64,000 bases of DNA from Prorocentrum cordatum. Taxonomy: Eukaryota; Sar; Dinophyceae; Prorocentrales; Prorocentraceae. Below the pieces are notes generated by a model that saw only the letters and a program-made list of their open reading frames with translations, had not been told where the DNA came from and did no database searches. The stretch lies in the NCBI GenBank assembly GCA_963575745.1, contig CAUYUJ010019944.1, positions 67,001-131,000 of the forward strand. The letters are read 5' to 3'. This document shows positions 9,986 to 21,824 of this stretch, piece after piece (the first letter of the stretch is position 1; each line of letters starts with the position of its first letter). The translations under genes and the position numbers were made by a program.

Positions 9986-11108
9986 GGGCGGCGGGCGCCG
10001 GAACCGCGGGGGGGGGCTGAGACGCGCCGGTGGCGGAGGGGGCGGAGCGGGGTGGGGTGCGGTGCCGAAATAAAGTGGTCGGGGCGGAGGGGGCACTGGG
10101 CGGGCGCTGGAGCCGCGGGGGGGCGCTGAGACGGCGCGGGGGAGGGGGCGGAGCGGGGGGGGGGTGCGGTGCCGAAATAAAGTGGTCGGGGCGGAGGGGG
10201 CACTGGGCGGGCGCTGGAGCCGCGCGGGGGCGCTGAGACGGCGCGGGGGAGGGGGCGGAGCGGGGAGGGGGGATGCGGTGCCGAAATAAAGTGGTCGGGG
10301 CGGAGGAGGCACTGGGCGGGCGCTGGAACCGCGGGGGGGCGCTGAGACGGCGCGGGGGAGGGGGCGGAGCGGGGGGGGGGTGCGGTGCCGAAATAAAGTG
10401 GTCGAGGCGGAGGGGGCACTGGGCGGGCGCTGGAGCCGCGGGGGGGCGCTGAGACGGCGCGGGGGAGGGGGCGGAGCCGGGGGGGGGTGCGGTGCCGAAA
10501 TAAAGTGGTCGGGGCGGAGGGGGCACTGGACGGGCGCTGGAGCCGCGGGAGGGCGCTGAGGGGCGCGGGTGAGGGGCGGAGCGGGGGGGGGTGTGCGGTG
10601 CGAAATGAAGTGGTCGGGGCGGAGGGGGGACTGGGCGGGGCGCTTGGAGCCGCGCGGGGGCGCTGAGAGGCGCGGGGGAGGGAGCGGAGCGGGGGGGCGG
10701 GTAGCGGGCGAAATAAGTGGTCGGGGCGGCGGGTGGCAATGGGCGAGCGCTGGAGCCGCGCGGGTGCGCTGAGACGGCGCGGGGGAGGGGGCGGAGCGGG
10801 GAGGGGGGATGCGGTGCAGAAATACAGTGGTCGGGGCGGAGGGGGCACTGGGCGGGCGCTGGGGCCGCGCAGGGGCGCTGAGACGGCGCGGGGGAGGGGG
10901 CGGAGCGGGGGGGGGGGTGCGGTGCCGAAATAAAGTGGTCGAGGCGGAGGGGGCACTGGGCGGGCGCTGGAGCCGCGGGGGGGCGCTGAGACGGCGCGGG
11001 GGAGGGGGCGGAGCGGGGGGGGTGCGGTGCCGAAATAAAGTGGTCGGGGCGGTGGGGGCACTGGGCGGGCGCTGGAGCCGCGGGAGGGCGCTGAGACGGA
11101 GGGGGCGC
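9986..11108 (+). repeat. 107-109-bp minisatellite, about ten units
   Basis: Units contain GCCGAAATAAAGTGGTCGGG, then GGGCACTGGGCGGGCGCTGG, a CCGCGGGGG block and CTGAGACGGCGCGGGGGAGG. Landmark positions (GAAATAAA at 10067, 10174, 10283, 10390, 10497, then 10927 and 11032) give a period of 107-109 bp. The middle units (10560-10830) are more diverged. Seven units keep an intact AATAAA on the + strand. The - strand carries long overlapping Pro/Arg-rich frames that trade places at each 1-2-bp length change; these are repeat artefacts. Confidence 0.9.
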
Positions 11109-11186
<78 letters not shown>

Positions 11187-11235
11187 GTGATTATGATGGT
11201 GATGATGGTGAGGATGATGGTGCTGGTGGTGGTGG

Positions 11236-11284
<49 letters not shown>

Positions 11285-11320
11285 GGGCGGGGGTGCGGTG
11301 CCGAAGTAAAGTGGTCGGAG
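11109..11320 (+). repeat. (ATG)n microsatellite splitting the minisatellite
   Basis: About 175 bp of ATG/GAT with GGT interruptions, followed by one more partial ~108-bp-family unit (GGTGCCGAAGTAAAGTGGTC at about 11297). The trinucleotide expansion therefore arose inside the minisatellite array. Confidence 0.9.
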
Positions 11321-13398
11321 CTCTAGACACCCTGTGCAAGAGAATTAAGATAAAAATCCAGAGGCCCCGGCTGTGTGCACAGATGCAAGCCGCGGGCGGC
11401 AAAATACTCTCGTGGGAGCTTTGGCGGCGTCTCGCAGAAACTTTTCCTGCTCGCCCCTGCGTCTGGTCCACCCTCCCCTCCCCCACCTCGCCTCCGTCAC
11501 CTCCGTGCCACAATCCCTATTCCCTGCCCCGTCCCTGCGCCTGCCCCCGCTCTTCTTCTGGCACCGGAGACCCTCAGGCGGCGGCAGCTCGGTGGAAGAA
11601 AATCTGTGGAAGCGCGCGGACGCAAGCCCGCTCCAGAGGAGGCACTCTCGCACTCTCCAGCCTCAAGTCCCGGAGACCTTCGGCAGCGTAGGCTCTTCGA
11701 GAGCGACTCCTGGGACGCACCTCTGCGCGGGCCCTCCGCTGGGACAAGCCCAAGGCTCCCGCCCTCCGTTGGACGGGCGGCCCTACGGTCTCTCACGACC
11801 GGCAGCCAGCCACGGAGGCCAGCGGGCCTACAGCGTTGAACGCCCCGTGTTCAGATCACCTCGAGCTCCAGACCGTGCGCTCGCCAGACCGAGCTTGTAT
11901 CGCATGTCAGCCTGGGTCAGTAGGGGGCCATCTGCGAACCTTACCCCTCCCCCTCAGAACTCGTGGGGGGTATGGGGTAAGGTTCGCATGCAAACCCCTA
12001 GTCAGGCCACAAGGTTTTCTGGCAGCTTCTCCAGGGGCCCTGGGGCGGAAAACGCTCGGCCTGAGAAAGCCGTCCAAGGTTTTCAGCACATCTCGATGCA
12101 GCGCTGGTCTGCAAACTGCCCGCTCCGTAAGGGGAGGTCGCTCTCAATTTCGGTTTGGTTCCCAGCCCGCTGGCCAGGCACACCGCTCCCGCCCTCCGTG
12201 GGGCAGGTTGCCCCACGTTCTCTCGGACCCGGTGGCCAGCCAGGGAAGCCGGCAAGCCAACGGACCACCTGAAAGTCCGAACCGCGTGCCTTTGAAACCG
12301 AGGCTGCGCCGAATTCCGGCTGGAGTCGCCCCGCGGGTTCCTGGCAGATTCTCCACGGGCCCTGGGGCGGAGCACGTTCGCCTTGGGAACACCGTTCGGG
12401 GCTCTTCAACAAATTCTAGACGCTTCGCGTATCCCCACCAGGATCTGTCGCTGTGCCCCAGCCTCGGTCATACCGCCCTCTGGACTTCTCCTTGCGGGCC
12501 GCGAATCAAAAAAAATATCCCCACCAGTGTTTGGCTGCGTTCCAACCTCAGTTGGTTAATCCTGCATGCGCTCGCTCCTGGGCCTGGTTCCTGGCAGCTG
12601 CAGCCCGCACCCTTTCGCGCTGACCGGCCCGCTTAGGTGCTGCTTAGGCCGCCAGCCCGTCGGCGTTAGGCGATTCGGCTCGCGCATGCCCGCTCGGCCC
12701 TACTCGCCATCGGCGCTCCTGCCTGCGGTCGCGACAAAAGAGTATCCCCACGAGCCCATCCAGAAACGATGTCCAGGCGAGTTGAGGTGATCAAGGAAGT
12801 GCGGCAGCAAAGAGGGGGACGGCCGAACCGTGCAAAGGAGTGAGGAGGAGAAGGGGTGCAACTTCTGTCCGCACACCGCCCGCTCTGTAAGCCGAGGTCG
12901 CTCGCAATTTCGGCGTGGCTTGCAACCCCGATTGCTCCACGGACCTTCCACGCCCCCCGCTCCGTCGGGGAGCGTGTCCTCTCCTTCTCCCGGGGCATCC
13001 TGGTGTGGGCTTTCCCCGGCAGGCCCGCAGGTCCGAACCTCCGCATTCTGGAGCCGTTCCAAGGTTGTGGCACAGGTTCCCCCTTTTTGGGTTCCTTACC
13101 AAGTTCCGATGCAATTTCGGCTTGTAAACTACCCGCTTTGTAAGGCGAGTTTGCTATCAGTTTCGGCCTGGTGTGCAGTCCCGATTCTTCCATGGTCCCC
13201 CCCGGTCTGTGGGTCCAGTCGGCACGGCGACATTGTGGACGACGCTCGAAAAACGAAAAGAGCCAGCTTTGATAACCAGTGAGTGGCAATCTCGTGGGTG
13301 TCCGCGCTTCTCCCTCGGGCAGGCCTCCGTGACCGTTTCGGCTCAAGGTTTCCGGCGATCCGTTCGCTCGCTCCTTGGTTTTGCTGTCGTGCCTGCGT
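11321..13398. repeat. Dispersed short repeats; no gene recognised
   Basis: Several blocks recur: CTGCAAACTGCCCGCTCCGT with the following AAGG..AGGTCGCTCTCAATTTCGG near 12111, 12865 and 13118; GGCAGCTTCTCCAGGGGCCC near 12022 and a relative near 12343; and a GTGGCCAGCCAGGGA-type block near 11800 and 12230. These look like overlapping copies of one ~250-300-bp repeat. GC-rich frames run through on both strands, but none keeps its frame between repeat copies, so I annotate no gene. Confidence 0.5.
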
Positions 13399-13611
13399 TC
13401 TGGACGCCCGAAATTGGTACGGACAGACTGGGTACGATGCCCAACAGCAGTTCCTATTCATTTTGAACAGGATTCGCTGTCCACGCCGCCGCGGCCTGTG
13501 TCCATTCGAGACAGAGGGCCGCGTGCCCAACAGCGGCCGCTGTTGGTTTGGGACAACATTTGTTGTTGGGCATTGTGCCCATTTTTTCCGTACCCATTTC
13601 GGGCGTCCAAA
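13399..13611. mobile_element. MITE-like element with ~50-bp inverted repeats
   Basis: Terminal arms start TCTGGACGCCCGAAATTGG on the left; the right end, reverse complemented, reads TTTGGACGCCCGAAATGGG. They stay similar for about 50 bp (through GATGCCCAACA). The 5-mer TGCGT lies immediately outside both ends (13394-13398 and 13612-13616). A perfect 20-bp internal palindrome centred on GCGGCCGC occurs near 13538. No coding capacity. Confidence 0.75.
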
Positions 13612-13740
13612 TGCGTGGCGGAGGGGTCTCCCCGAAGCCCGCGGCGGTCGCTGCCGAAGGAGGTGCCCAGGAAACCGCACCGCTGGTGGCCTCCAGGCAG
13701 AGTCACACCTTCTTCTCTTCCGAGGCACTTGTGTGCCCCT

Positions 13741-14012
13741 CATGCCGCGTGAGCGCCAGCGCTGCGGTGGGCTCTACGGTTGGACCTGCGACAAGGTCGC
13801 TGCTTTCTGGCGCGCCCAGGCTGCGCTGCTCGGCATTGTCTCCCGCGGCGTCGTCTGGGTCAAGAGCGGCTACGGGGAGCAGCGCGAGAGGGAGATCCCG
13901 CAGGGCGCCCACCGGTGGATGCGGCGCAACGGCTTGGCGAACCTGGAGGCCTGCGCGGTGTGGATGACCCCGCGGAGTGGGCCGGGCGGCGTGGCTCCAC
14001 CATGGAAGTTGG
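13741..14012 (+). CDS. Exon-like segment of an unidentified gene
   Basis: The frame reads PRERQRCGGLYGWTCDKV, then AAFWRAQAALLGIVSRGVVW, then VKSGYGEQREREIPQGAHRW, and on to a Gly/Pro-rich end. Codons are strongly biased to C or G in the third position, amino-acid composition is balanced (Trp, Tyr, Phe, Cys and Lys all present), and there is no internal repetition, unlike most frames here. A possible acceptor (GCCAG) precedes CGCTGCGG near 13758. A possible donor lies at TTG/GTTTGTGAG near 14011. I recognise no family. It could instead be a chance frame in GC-rich DNA. Confidence 0.35.
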
Positions 14013-14204
14013 TTTGTGAGCGGGCGCTGCGGCCTGCGCGCCCCGGAGAAGCTGACGCTGAGGAGTTTGGGCCGGCCCGACTTCGCGCCGGTGTCGCGGC
14101 CGTGCAAGCGCTGCCGCCGGCCCTATAATCCGTCCCGACGCTGGCCGAGATCCCGGAGCCTCCGCGGGGCTTCTCCACGGATAACGTCTTGCTGCCGCGG
14201 GGGG

Positions 14205-14295
14205 CGGTCGCGTCGCGATTCGCGCCGGCGCCGTCTGGGAATTTTTCGGGGCGGCTAATTCCCACGCGGCGCCGGCGCGAATCGTGGCGCGACCA
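14205..14295. mobile_element. Short foldback hairpin, 39-bp arms
   Basis: The left arm at 14205-14243 (CGGTCGCGTCGCGATTCGCG onward) pairs with the right arm at 14257-14295 with few mismatches around a ~13-bp loop. Both arms contain CGCCGGCGCCG. G-runs flank both ends, so a GGGGG target duplication is possible but cannot be proved in such sequence. Confidence 0.65.
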
Positions 14296-15480
14296 GGGGG
14301 GGGGGGGGGGTGAGGGCGGGGCTGGCCACGGGCGTTATCGCGAACTACATAAAACGGGCTCCGTCAGAACGACCGTGGCCAGTGCGTCGATGCCCCAAAT
14401 TACTTGCAAAGTTGTTCTTCAGTGGGCGTCGTGTTGAAGTCCCAGGGTGGCTGGGGCGTCTGCGCGCGTATATGGCTATGTACCTATACGACCACCCTGC
14501 GGGTGATAAGGAGGTTGGGAGGGGGGGGGGGCAGCAATGGGCAACATAACCGAGGTGTGCGTGGTGGAGGAGAACCTGAGAGAAGACCTCATTCGCTGTC
14601 TCATTCGGTCTCACTACCGATCTCACAATCGATGTCACCGTCGACGTCGTCATCGTCATCTTCGTCGACGTCGCCATTAACATCATCATCGTCGTCATCA
14701 TCATCATCATCGTCATCATGATCAACGTCGTCATCACCATCACAATCATCATCACCATCATGGCCATCATCACCATCAGCATCGCACAATCGATCTCGCA
14801 TTCGGCTTCAATATAGATATCACATTCGATATCACAATCGACGTCATCATCATCATGACCATCATCATCATCATCAACGACACCGACATCATCATCATCG
14901 CCATCATCAACATCATCGTCGTCGTTACCATCATCACAATCATCACCGTCATCATAATCATAATCAGGATCATCCACGTCATCATCGGGACACCGACGGG
15001 ACACCGAAGGGACACCGGCGGGACACCGGCGGGACACCGCGCGGCACCGGCCGCCCGGTCAAGGTTCTTTTGCTCCGGCCGCGCCTCAGCCACACGGGGC
15101 GCCAGCGGGGCACCGGCGGGACACCGCGCGGCACCGGCCGCCCGGCCAAGGTTTTTTTGCTCCGGCCGCGCCTCAGCCACAGGAGAGTTTCTCTCGCCCG
15201 CCCACGCAGCTTCGCCTCGCCCGCGCGGCACGCGCGAACACGAAACCGACATCGATTTCCCGGTAGGGGCTCTCCGTTCCTTTTTGATTTCGCTCCCCAA
15301 CCTCCGATAACCATAGGCATATGCATATGTTTATGTATATGAATATGTGTACATATATGGACACATGTATATGTATATGTATGTGCGCGTGCCTATGTAT
15401 GTATATATGTATGTTTTACGTTTATGTATATGTATTTGTAGATATGTGTTTTACTCAGAGTGAGGGGGCCGAACGGTCAC
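14296..15480. repeat. ATC-type trinucleotide tract, short duplications, TA-rich tail
   Basis: Degenerate (ATC/GTC)n occupies about 14640-14990. About 15000-15185 holds GGCGGGACACC units and two copies of a ~60-bp block with TTTTGCTCCGGCCGCGCCTC. From 15310 to 15450 the DNA is TATATG-rich. No gene. Confidence 0.75.
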
Positions 15481-16360
15481 TCATTGTCCTTGGGTGAGGA
15501 GCTCAATCGAGAATTTGTGGTGGGAGTTCTGCTCGTTGCGTCGTTGTTGTTGAACATTATTAATTCTAAAGAATAATTATTGTTGGGCCCCCTGGTGCGC
15601 GCCCCCCCCGCCGCGCCTAGGCCGCAGCCACGTTTTCATCATTTTCGTGAGGAAGCCTCAGGTAATTCGAGTTGATCAAGATCCGGTTGTTTTGTTGTAA
15701 TCCGTTTTCCCTTGCAAAAAACACTATAAAATGACATTTCTTGTTCAAATATAATCAAATTTCAAGAATCCCTTGCAAAAAATAAGGTAAAGTGGACATT
15801 CGCGCGCGCAAGACGAAATCCTTCCAAAAGCTTAGTGTTCGGAGCGATTTCAACATAAAAACATCAAAAAACCAATGGTTTTTCAACAAAAAAATGTCAA
15901 AATCTCATCCCGCGCGCTCTTGCGGATTCGTAGGAAAACCAACACTTTTTAAACATTTCTGTCAAACGGGCTTTTGCGAGCAACTTTTTCGAACTTCTGC
16001 GACAACGGTTGCGCACCTGCCAGGGCCATCATCCCTGTCAAATAATACCATGCGGGACACATTCGTCTCTCTGTATTATGTATTGTATGGCACAATTGCA
16101 CCATGCTGGGCACATGCGCGCCCCGAATAAGTGACCAAGTTCTGTGGGTGTGTACCCCACGCCAGTGTAGTAGCCACGGTCGTCCGCACGCCACGAAGTG
16201 AAGTGTCCCAACGTCATAGGGCGGGAAGCTGGGTTTGGGTGGTCGCGAAAAGTCGTTTGGATATTTGGTAGAGCTTGTAATGCCCCCCCACGAAGTGGGG
16301 GTATTGCCTGGTGTCGTATGAAAACCCTGGCACTGGGGAGAACACCACGCGTTCGGGTAA
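15481..16360. other. AT-richer DNA without recognisable gene
   Basis: This stretch is clearly richer in A and T than its neighbours (AACATTATTAATTCTAAAGA near 15552, TTCAACATAAAAACATCAAA near 15849). CCATGCGGGACACA and CCATGCTGGGCACA occur 51 bp apart near 16049 and 16101. I find no open frame with family features. Confidence 0.5.
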
Positions 16361-16364
16361 AATG

Positions 16365-16407
<43 letters not shown>

Positions 16408-16930
16408 GCTGTCGTCGTCCCGCCCGCGACCCGCCCGCGACCCACCCCGCGACCCGCCCCGCGACCCGCCCCGCGACCCACCCCGCGACGCAACCCGCGA
16501 CCCACCCGCGACCCACCCCGCGACCCACCCGCGACCCACCCGCGACCCACCCGCGACCCTCCCCGTGACCTGTTTGCGACCCACCCCACGACCCACCTTG
16601 CGACCCACCCGCGACCCGCCTGCGACCCACCCGCGACCCACCCCGCGACCCACCCGCGACCCACCCTGCGACCCACCCTCAAGGGAGGAGAAACCATCAG
16701 GACCCGACAATTGACGCTTACTAAACGGGCTTGGGCGTTTACTAAACAGCCCCGCCCTGTTCGATTCGTTCCTTGTGTGGGTTTTTACTAAGCGGCTTCG
16801 CTTGTCGGGGTGATTCTTATGGGGTGGATTTTTGTGCCCTCTACACCCGCGACCAACCCGCGACCCAACAGCGACCCACCGGCGACCCACCCGCGACCCA
16901 TCCGCCACCCACCCGCGACTTACCCACATT
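16361..16930. repeat. (TTG)n and a CGACCCACCCG minisatellite
   Basis: (GTT)n runs from about 16366 to 16407. A 10-12-bp unit CGACCCACCCG then repeats for about 250 bp (16425-16680), with a second patch at 16845-16925. Variant units (CGACCCGCCCG, CGACCCACCTTG) show decay. Not coding. Confidence 0.9.
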
Positions 16931-17289
16931 GGTTTCACGAAAAAATCGTCGCCTGCGGCGGGCTTGTTGTATGATTTGTAAAAGTTTGGCGCTTGCGGCG
17001 GGCTTCTCCGGAGTTTCGCAAACTGCCGACGCCCCCACCGCCCCCTCACTCTTCATCCGCATCTGCGGGGTGATACGGTATGTATATGCATGTGCTTATG
17101 TATATAAAGTTATACGCGCATCTGCATTTCAATATGTATACATACAAACGTACTTATTTGTTCATGTATGTATTGATGATGTTTTATTTGTGTTTGTTCT
17201 ATGTGTTTTTTTTTGCACGTGCTTAGTGGGATGCTGTTTTTTTCCCCTCCCGCGCCCCGCCCGCGAAGCTCACACCTCACCTCCTCTTT

Positions 17290-17868
<579 letters not shown>

Positions 17869-18054
17869 CAGACGCACACGCGAACGCACACACAGCCCCC
17901 CACACAGACACACACAGGCACACACATATACATAATCACGCGCCCACACAAACACACACGTACACACAGGCTGTTACACATTGACACACAGACAGACACA
18001 AACACACAGACGGACAAACACAGACACAGCAACCGACACAGACACAAACGGCAC

Positions 18055-19145
18055 ACCGACGGCGCTTTCTCGACACCGCACGGGGGTGCGCGGGGGGTGG
18101 TCCCCCCATCCTTTGCGGGCTCGCAAGGCGTGCGCTGGGGGTGGTCCCCTTGTCCGCTGCGGGCTCGCAGGGCGTGGCAGGCGTGGCACTTCCTCGACAC
18201 CAGAGGGCGTGCGCTGGGGGTGGTCCCTGTGTCCGTCGCGGGCTCGCCAAGCGTGGCAGGCGTGGCATTTCATCGACACCAAGGGCGTGCGTTGCGGGTG
18301 GTCCCTGTGTCCGTCGCGGGCTCACAACGCGAGGCAGGCGTGGCACTTCCTCGACACCACAGGGGGTGCGCTGAGGGTTGTTTCTGTATTCGTTGCGGGC
18401 TCACAACGCGAGGCAGGCGTGGCACTTCCTCGACACCACAAGGCTTGCGCTGGGGGTGCCCCCCCCTTTCCGTTGCGGGCTCGCAAAGCGTGTCAGGCGT
18501 GGCACTTCCTCGGCACCACAAGGCGTGCGCTGGGGGCGGTCCCCCTATCCGTTGCGGCCTCGCAAGCGTGGCACTTCCTCGACACCACAAGGCGTGCGCT
18601 GGGGGTGGTCCCCCTGTCCGTTGCGGGCTCGCAAAACGTGTCAGGCGTGGCACTTCCTCGACGCCACAGAGCGTGCGCCGGGGGTGGTTCCTGTATCCGT
18701 CGAGGGCTCGCAAAGCGTGGCAAGCGTGGCACTTCCTTGACACCATAAGGCGTGCGTTGGGGGTGGTCCCTGTATCCGTCGCGGGTTCGCAAAGCGTGTC
18801 AGGCGTGGCACTTTCTTGACACCACAGGGCGTGCGTTGCGGGTGGTCCCTGTATCCGTCGCGGGCTCGCAAAGCGTGGCACGCGTGGCACTTCATCGACA
18901 TCACAGGGCGTGCGTTGCGGGTGGTCCCTGTGTCCGTCGCGGGCTCGCAAAGCGTGGCAGGCTTGGTACTTCCTCGACACCACAGGTGATGCGCTGGGGT
19001 GGGATCGCCATCTGAGTCGGGCTCGCAAAGCGTGGCAGGCGTGACACTTCCTCGACACCACAGGTGAAGCGCTGGGGTGGGATCGCCATTTGGGTCGGGC
19101 TCGCAAAGCGTGGCAGGCGTGACACTTCCTCGACACCACAGGTCG
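18055..19145 (+). repeat. ~79-bp minisatellite, about 13-14 units
   Basis: Units contain GGCGTGCGCTGGGGGTGGTC, a CCCTGTGTCCGTCGCGGGCT block, CGCAAAGCGTGGCAGGCGTG and GCACTTCCTCGACACCACA. Unit starts fall near 18131, 18208, 18286, 18366, 18445, 18525, 18590, 18669, 18749, 18827, 18907, 18987 and 19066. Most are 78-80 bp; the unit at 18525 is shortened. The last two units are a more diverged subtype (TGGGATCGCCAT). Confidence 0.92.
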
Positions 19146-19500
19146 GAGTGGGATAGAGGAAGGGTGGACAAGGAAGGACGGGAGCAGGGATGAGGGTCAT
19201 GTCATGCCGCGTTGTGAGTGTTGAGATCCTTTGCAGACAATGACGTTATGACGAGCAGCATGATTGAGTGCATACCGCACAAATATATGGTGTGTTACGA
19301 GTGCGTCCGACATCCGTATTGGGCTGCCAGTGCGTGGCTGACGTCGCCGACGGTATCGACAGGGCAACGAAGATATGTTAAGACAACAGTTTGAACGAAC
19401 TAGATGGGGTCCTTCGGTAACGTAATAATTTATGTATGTAGTCATTTATGCATGCATGTAGTGTTGTATTCATTAAACCAGCCATCTAAATACGTACATG
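19146..19500. other. No recognisable feature
   Basis: A moderately AT-rich unique-looking stretch between two tandem arrays. I see no RNA gene, repeat end or reading frame with recognisable features. Confidence 0.45.
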
Positions 19501-19584
19501 GTTTGATATATTGATGTGTGTGTACATGTTATGTTATCTGTATATATGTATATATGTATATATGTATATATGTGTATGTATGTA

Positions 19585-19655
<71 letters not shown>

Positions 19656-19748
19656 ATGTATGCATGCATGCATGCATGCATGCATGCATGCATGCATGCT
19701 GCATGCATGTATGTTGTATGTATGTGTATGTATGTATGTATGTATGTA

Positions 19749-19795
<47 letters not shown>

Positions 19796-19800
19796 CCAGG
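19501..19800 (+). repeat. Mixed tetra- and dinucleotide microsatellites
   Basis: In order: TATATGTA repeats, (GTCT)n from about 19583, (CATG)n from about 19660, (TATG)n from about 19715 and (TA)n to about 19790. Confidence 0.95.
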
Positions 19801-19924
19801 TTTAGGAGGCCAGGCCACCAGGAGTGTGCCTCCGCCTTCCATGGGGTGTGGGGCTCACTTTCCCTGTGTTTTTACACGGTTTCGGCGTTCCGGGGCCTCC
19901 GAGGCCGCCAGGAGTGTGCCTGCG
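19801..19924 (+). repeat. Copy of the ~75-bp CCATGGGG module
   Basis: Contains CCATGGGGTGTGGGGCTCAC, TTCCCTGTGTTTTTACACGG and TTTCGGCG followed by GGCCTCCGAGGCCGCC. Relatives occur near 4035, 19930, 21848 and 22605 and mark the starts of CCAAGA-rich blocks. Confidence 0.7.
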
Positions 19925-21824
19925 CCCTCCATGGGTGCTCCGGGGCTTACTCTCCTTGTGTTTCTAAAGGGCTTCCGCGTTCCTGGGCCTCGGAGGCCGC
20001 CGCCTCCGACTCCTCATGGGAGGACGGGGCGGCCGGGGAGGTCCAAAATAGTCCAGGAGGGCCTCCAGAGGCTCCCAAGACGGCCCAAGCGGGCCCCGAG
20101 TCGCCGAAAGCCAGCTCTAGGACGCCCAAGATAGGCCCAAGACGGCCCGAGAGGCCCCCCAAGGCACTCCACGACGCTTCAAGACGCCTCTCCAGAGCGC
20201 TTCAAGAGGCCGAAATCGTTAATTTTACGAAGGTTTTCGAACGATTTTGGCCTTCCAGCCTTTTCGGCTGTCCGACGTTCCAAGACGGCTCAATAGGCCC
20301 CAAGAGCGCCCCAAGACGGCCCAAGAGGGCCCCAAGACGGCCCCAGAGTCGCCCAAGGCAGCCCAACAGAGCCCCAAGACGGCCCCAAGATGCGCCCAAG
20401 AAGTGGACCACGACTCCAAAATTCAACCCTCCCGCTTGAAGAGTGCCCCAGGAGGCCCCAAGGAACCCCCCAGAGGCTTAGGAGGCCCCCAAGAGGCACC
20501 CAGGAGGCCCAAACGAGGCCTAAAGAGGCCACAAACCAGCCCCGAGGAGGCCCCACAACGGTCCCAAAACGGCTACCGAGAAGCTGCGAAACTGCCATCA
20601 TGACGTCTCCGACAGGCCAACCACGAGATCCAAACCAACACCCATGAGGCCTCTGACCCACCACCCAGGGCACGGTGGCGGGAGCAGTGACAGCACTTGT
20701 GCACAGCATGTTCCGGCGGGAGCCTTCCGGAACACGCTGCAGGAGGAGGAGGAAGATCAGGAGGAGAGAAAGGTGGAGTGGGAGGAGGAGGGGGGGGACG
20801 AGGAGGAGGAAGAGGCCTCCCAGACAGCTCCAAGATAGCCGAAGAGGCTTCCAAGAGGGCCCTGGGCGGCCCACGAGGGCCCCAAGGCGGTGCCTGAGGC
20901 GCCCAAGACGGCCCGAGAGGGCCCCAAGACGGCCCCAAGAGAGGCCCAAGAAGGACGAACCGAGAATCCGAGCTTTCTACCCCGAGAGGTTCTCGGGAAG
21001 TCCCAAGAGGCCCCCAATCGTATCCAAGAGGCTCCCAAGAAGCTCCCAAGAGGGCCGACGAGGTTCCAAGAGAGATCTCCCAAGGTGGCCCCAAGAGGCA
21101 CAACTCATTGTTTTACGATTGGGCTTTGACGGGTTTTAATTTTTTCTGCCTTTTGGCATCCCGATGCTCCAAGACGGCCCAAGAGGCTTCCAATACCCGT
21201 CCCATATATAGAGGAAGAGGCCTCCAAGACGGCCCCAAGACGGCCCGCGAGGGCCCCAAGACGGTGCTTGAGGCGCCCAAGACGGCCCGAGAGGGCCCCA
21301 AGAGCCCCAAGAGAGGCCCAAGAAGGGGAACGCAACCCAACAGCAGAGCGGTCCCCCACCAAGGCCCACAGGAGGCCGCAAGAGGCCCCCAAATGGTCCG
21401 ACAAGGACCCCAAAAGCTTCCCGAGGGCCTAAAAGGCCCCTAGGAGACGTCCAAGAGGCTTTAAAATAGCCCAAGACTGCCCTCGATGCGTCAAAACTGC
21501 TTCCAGGACGCCCCCGGGAGGCTTCCGGATCGCCTCAATCTGGCCGCAGGTGGCCTCAAGTCGGGCCTCCACGCAGCCAAGACGGCCAATGACGGCTTCA
21601 GATTGCAGAACCGATGTCCCCAAGGGACCTTCAGACGCCCCCCCAAGAAGCACCCAAGAGGTGCCTCCAACAGCCATTGACGAAGCATGCGAGACACCCC
21701 AGAAGCTCCTCAGATGCCGTCGCGCGCCTGTGCTTGATAGCGGTGTCCAAGATCGTCCAGCGCCCCCCCGGCCTGGGCTAGAACCTGAGCGCGCGCGAAG
21801 CGCGCGCGATGGTGCTAGCCCAGG
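19925..21824 (+). repeat. Segmental duplication, copy 1
   Basis: Pairs with 22600-24373. Shared landmarks include TTTCTAAAGGGCTTCCGCG, TCATGGGAGGACGGGGCGGC, GAAGGTNTTCGAACGATTTT, TGTTCCGGCGGGAGCCTTCC and CCCGTCCCATATATAGAGGA. Copy 1 has an extra GGA-rich tract of about 80 bp (20740-20820) and about 50 bp more near 21550-21600. Most of the sequence is the CCAAGA-rich degenerate repeat. The end is a perfect hairpin (21772-21824). The - strand LGPSWG frames are repeat-derived. Confidence 0.9.
21772..21824. repeat. GC-rich hairpin ending the duplicated block
   Basis: Arms CCTGGGCTAG (21772-21781) and CTAGCCCAGG (21815-21824) enclose GCGCGCGC-GAA-GCGCGCGC. Two related hairpins end in TGGTTCTAG directly before (TA)n at 24373 and 26643. 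Confidence 0.8.

Noticed and set aside
9726-11513. 595-codon Pro/Arg/His-rich frame on the - strand
   Set aside because: It is the translation of the ~108-bp minisatellite plus the (ATG)n tract. Two other frames over the same DNA give the same text shifted, so no gene is supported.
18055-19145. Possible CRISPR-like array (regular ~79-bp units)
   Set aside because: Units are repeated over their full length with no unique spacers, and the context is eukaryotic; it is a minisatellite.
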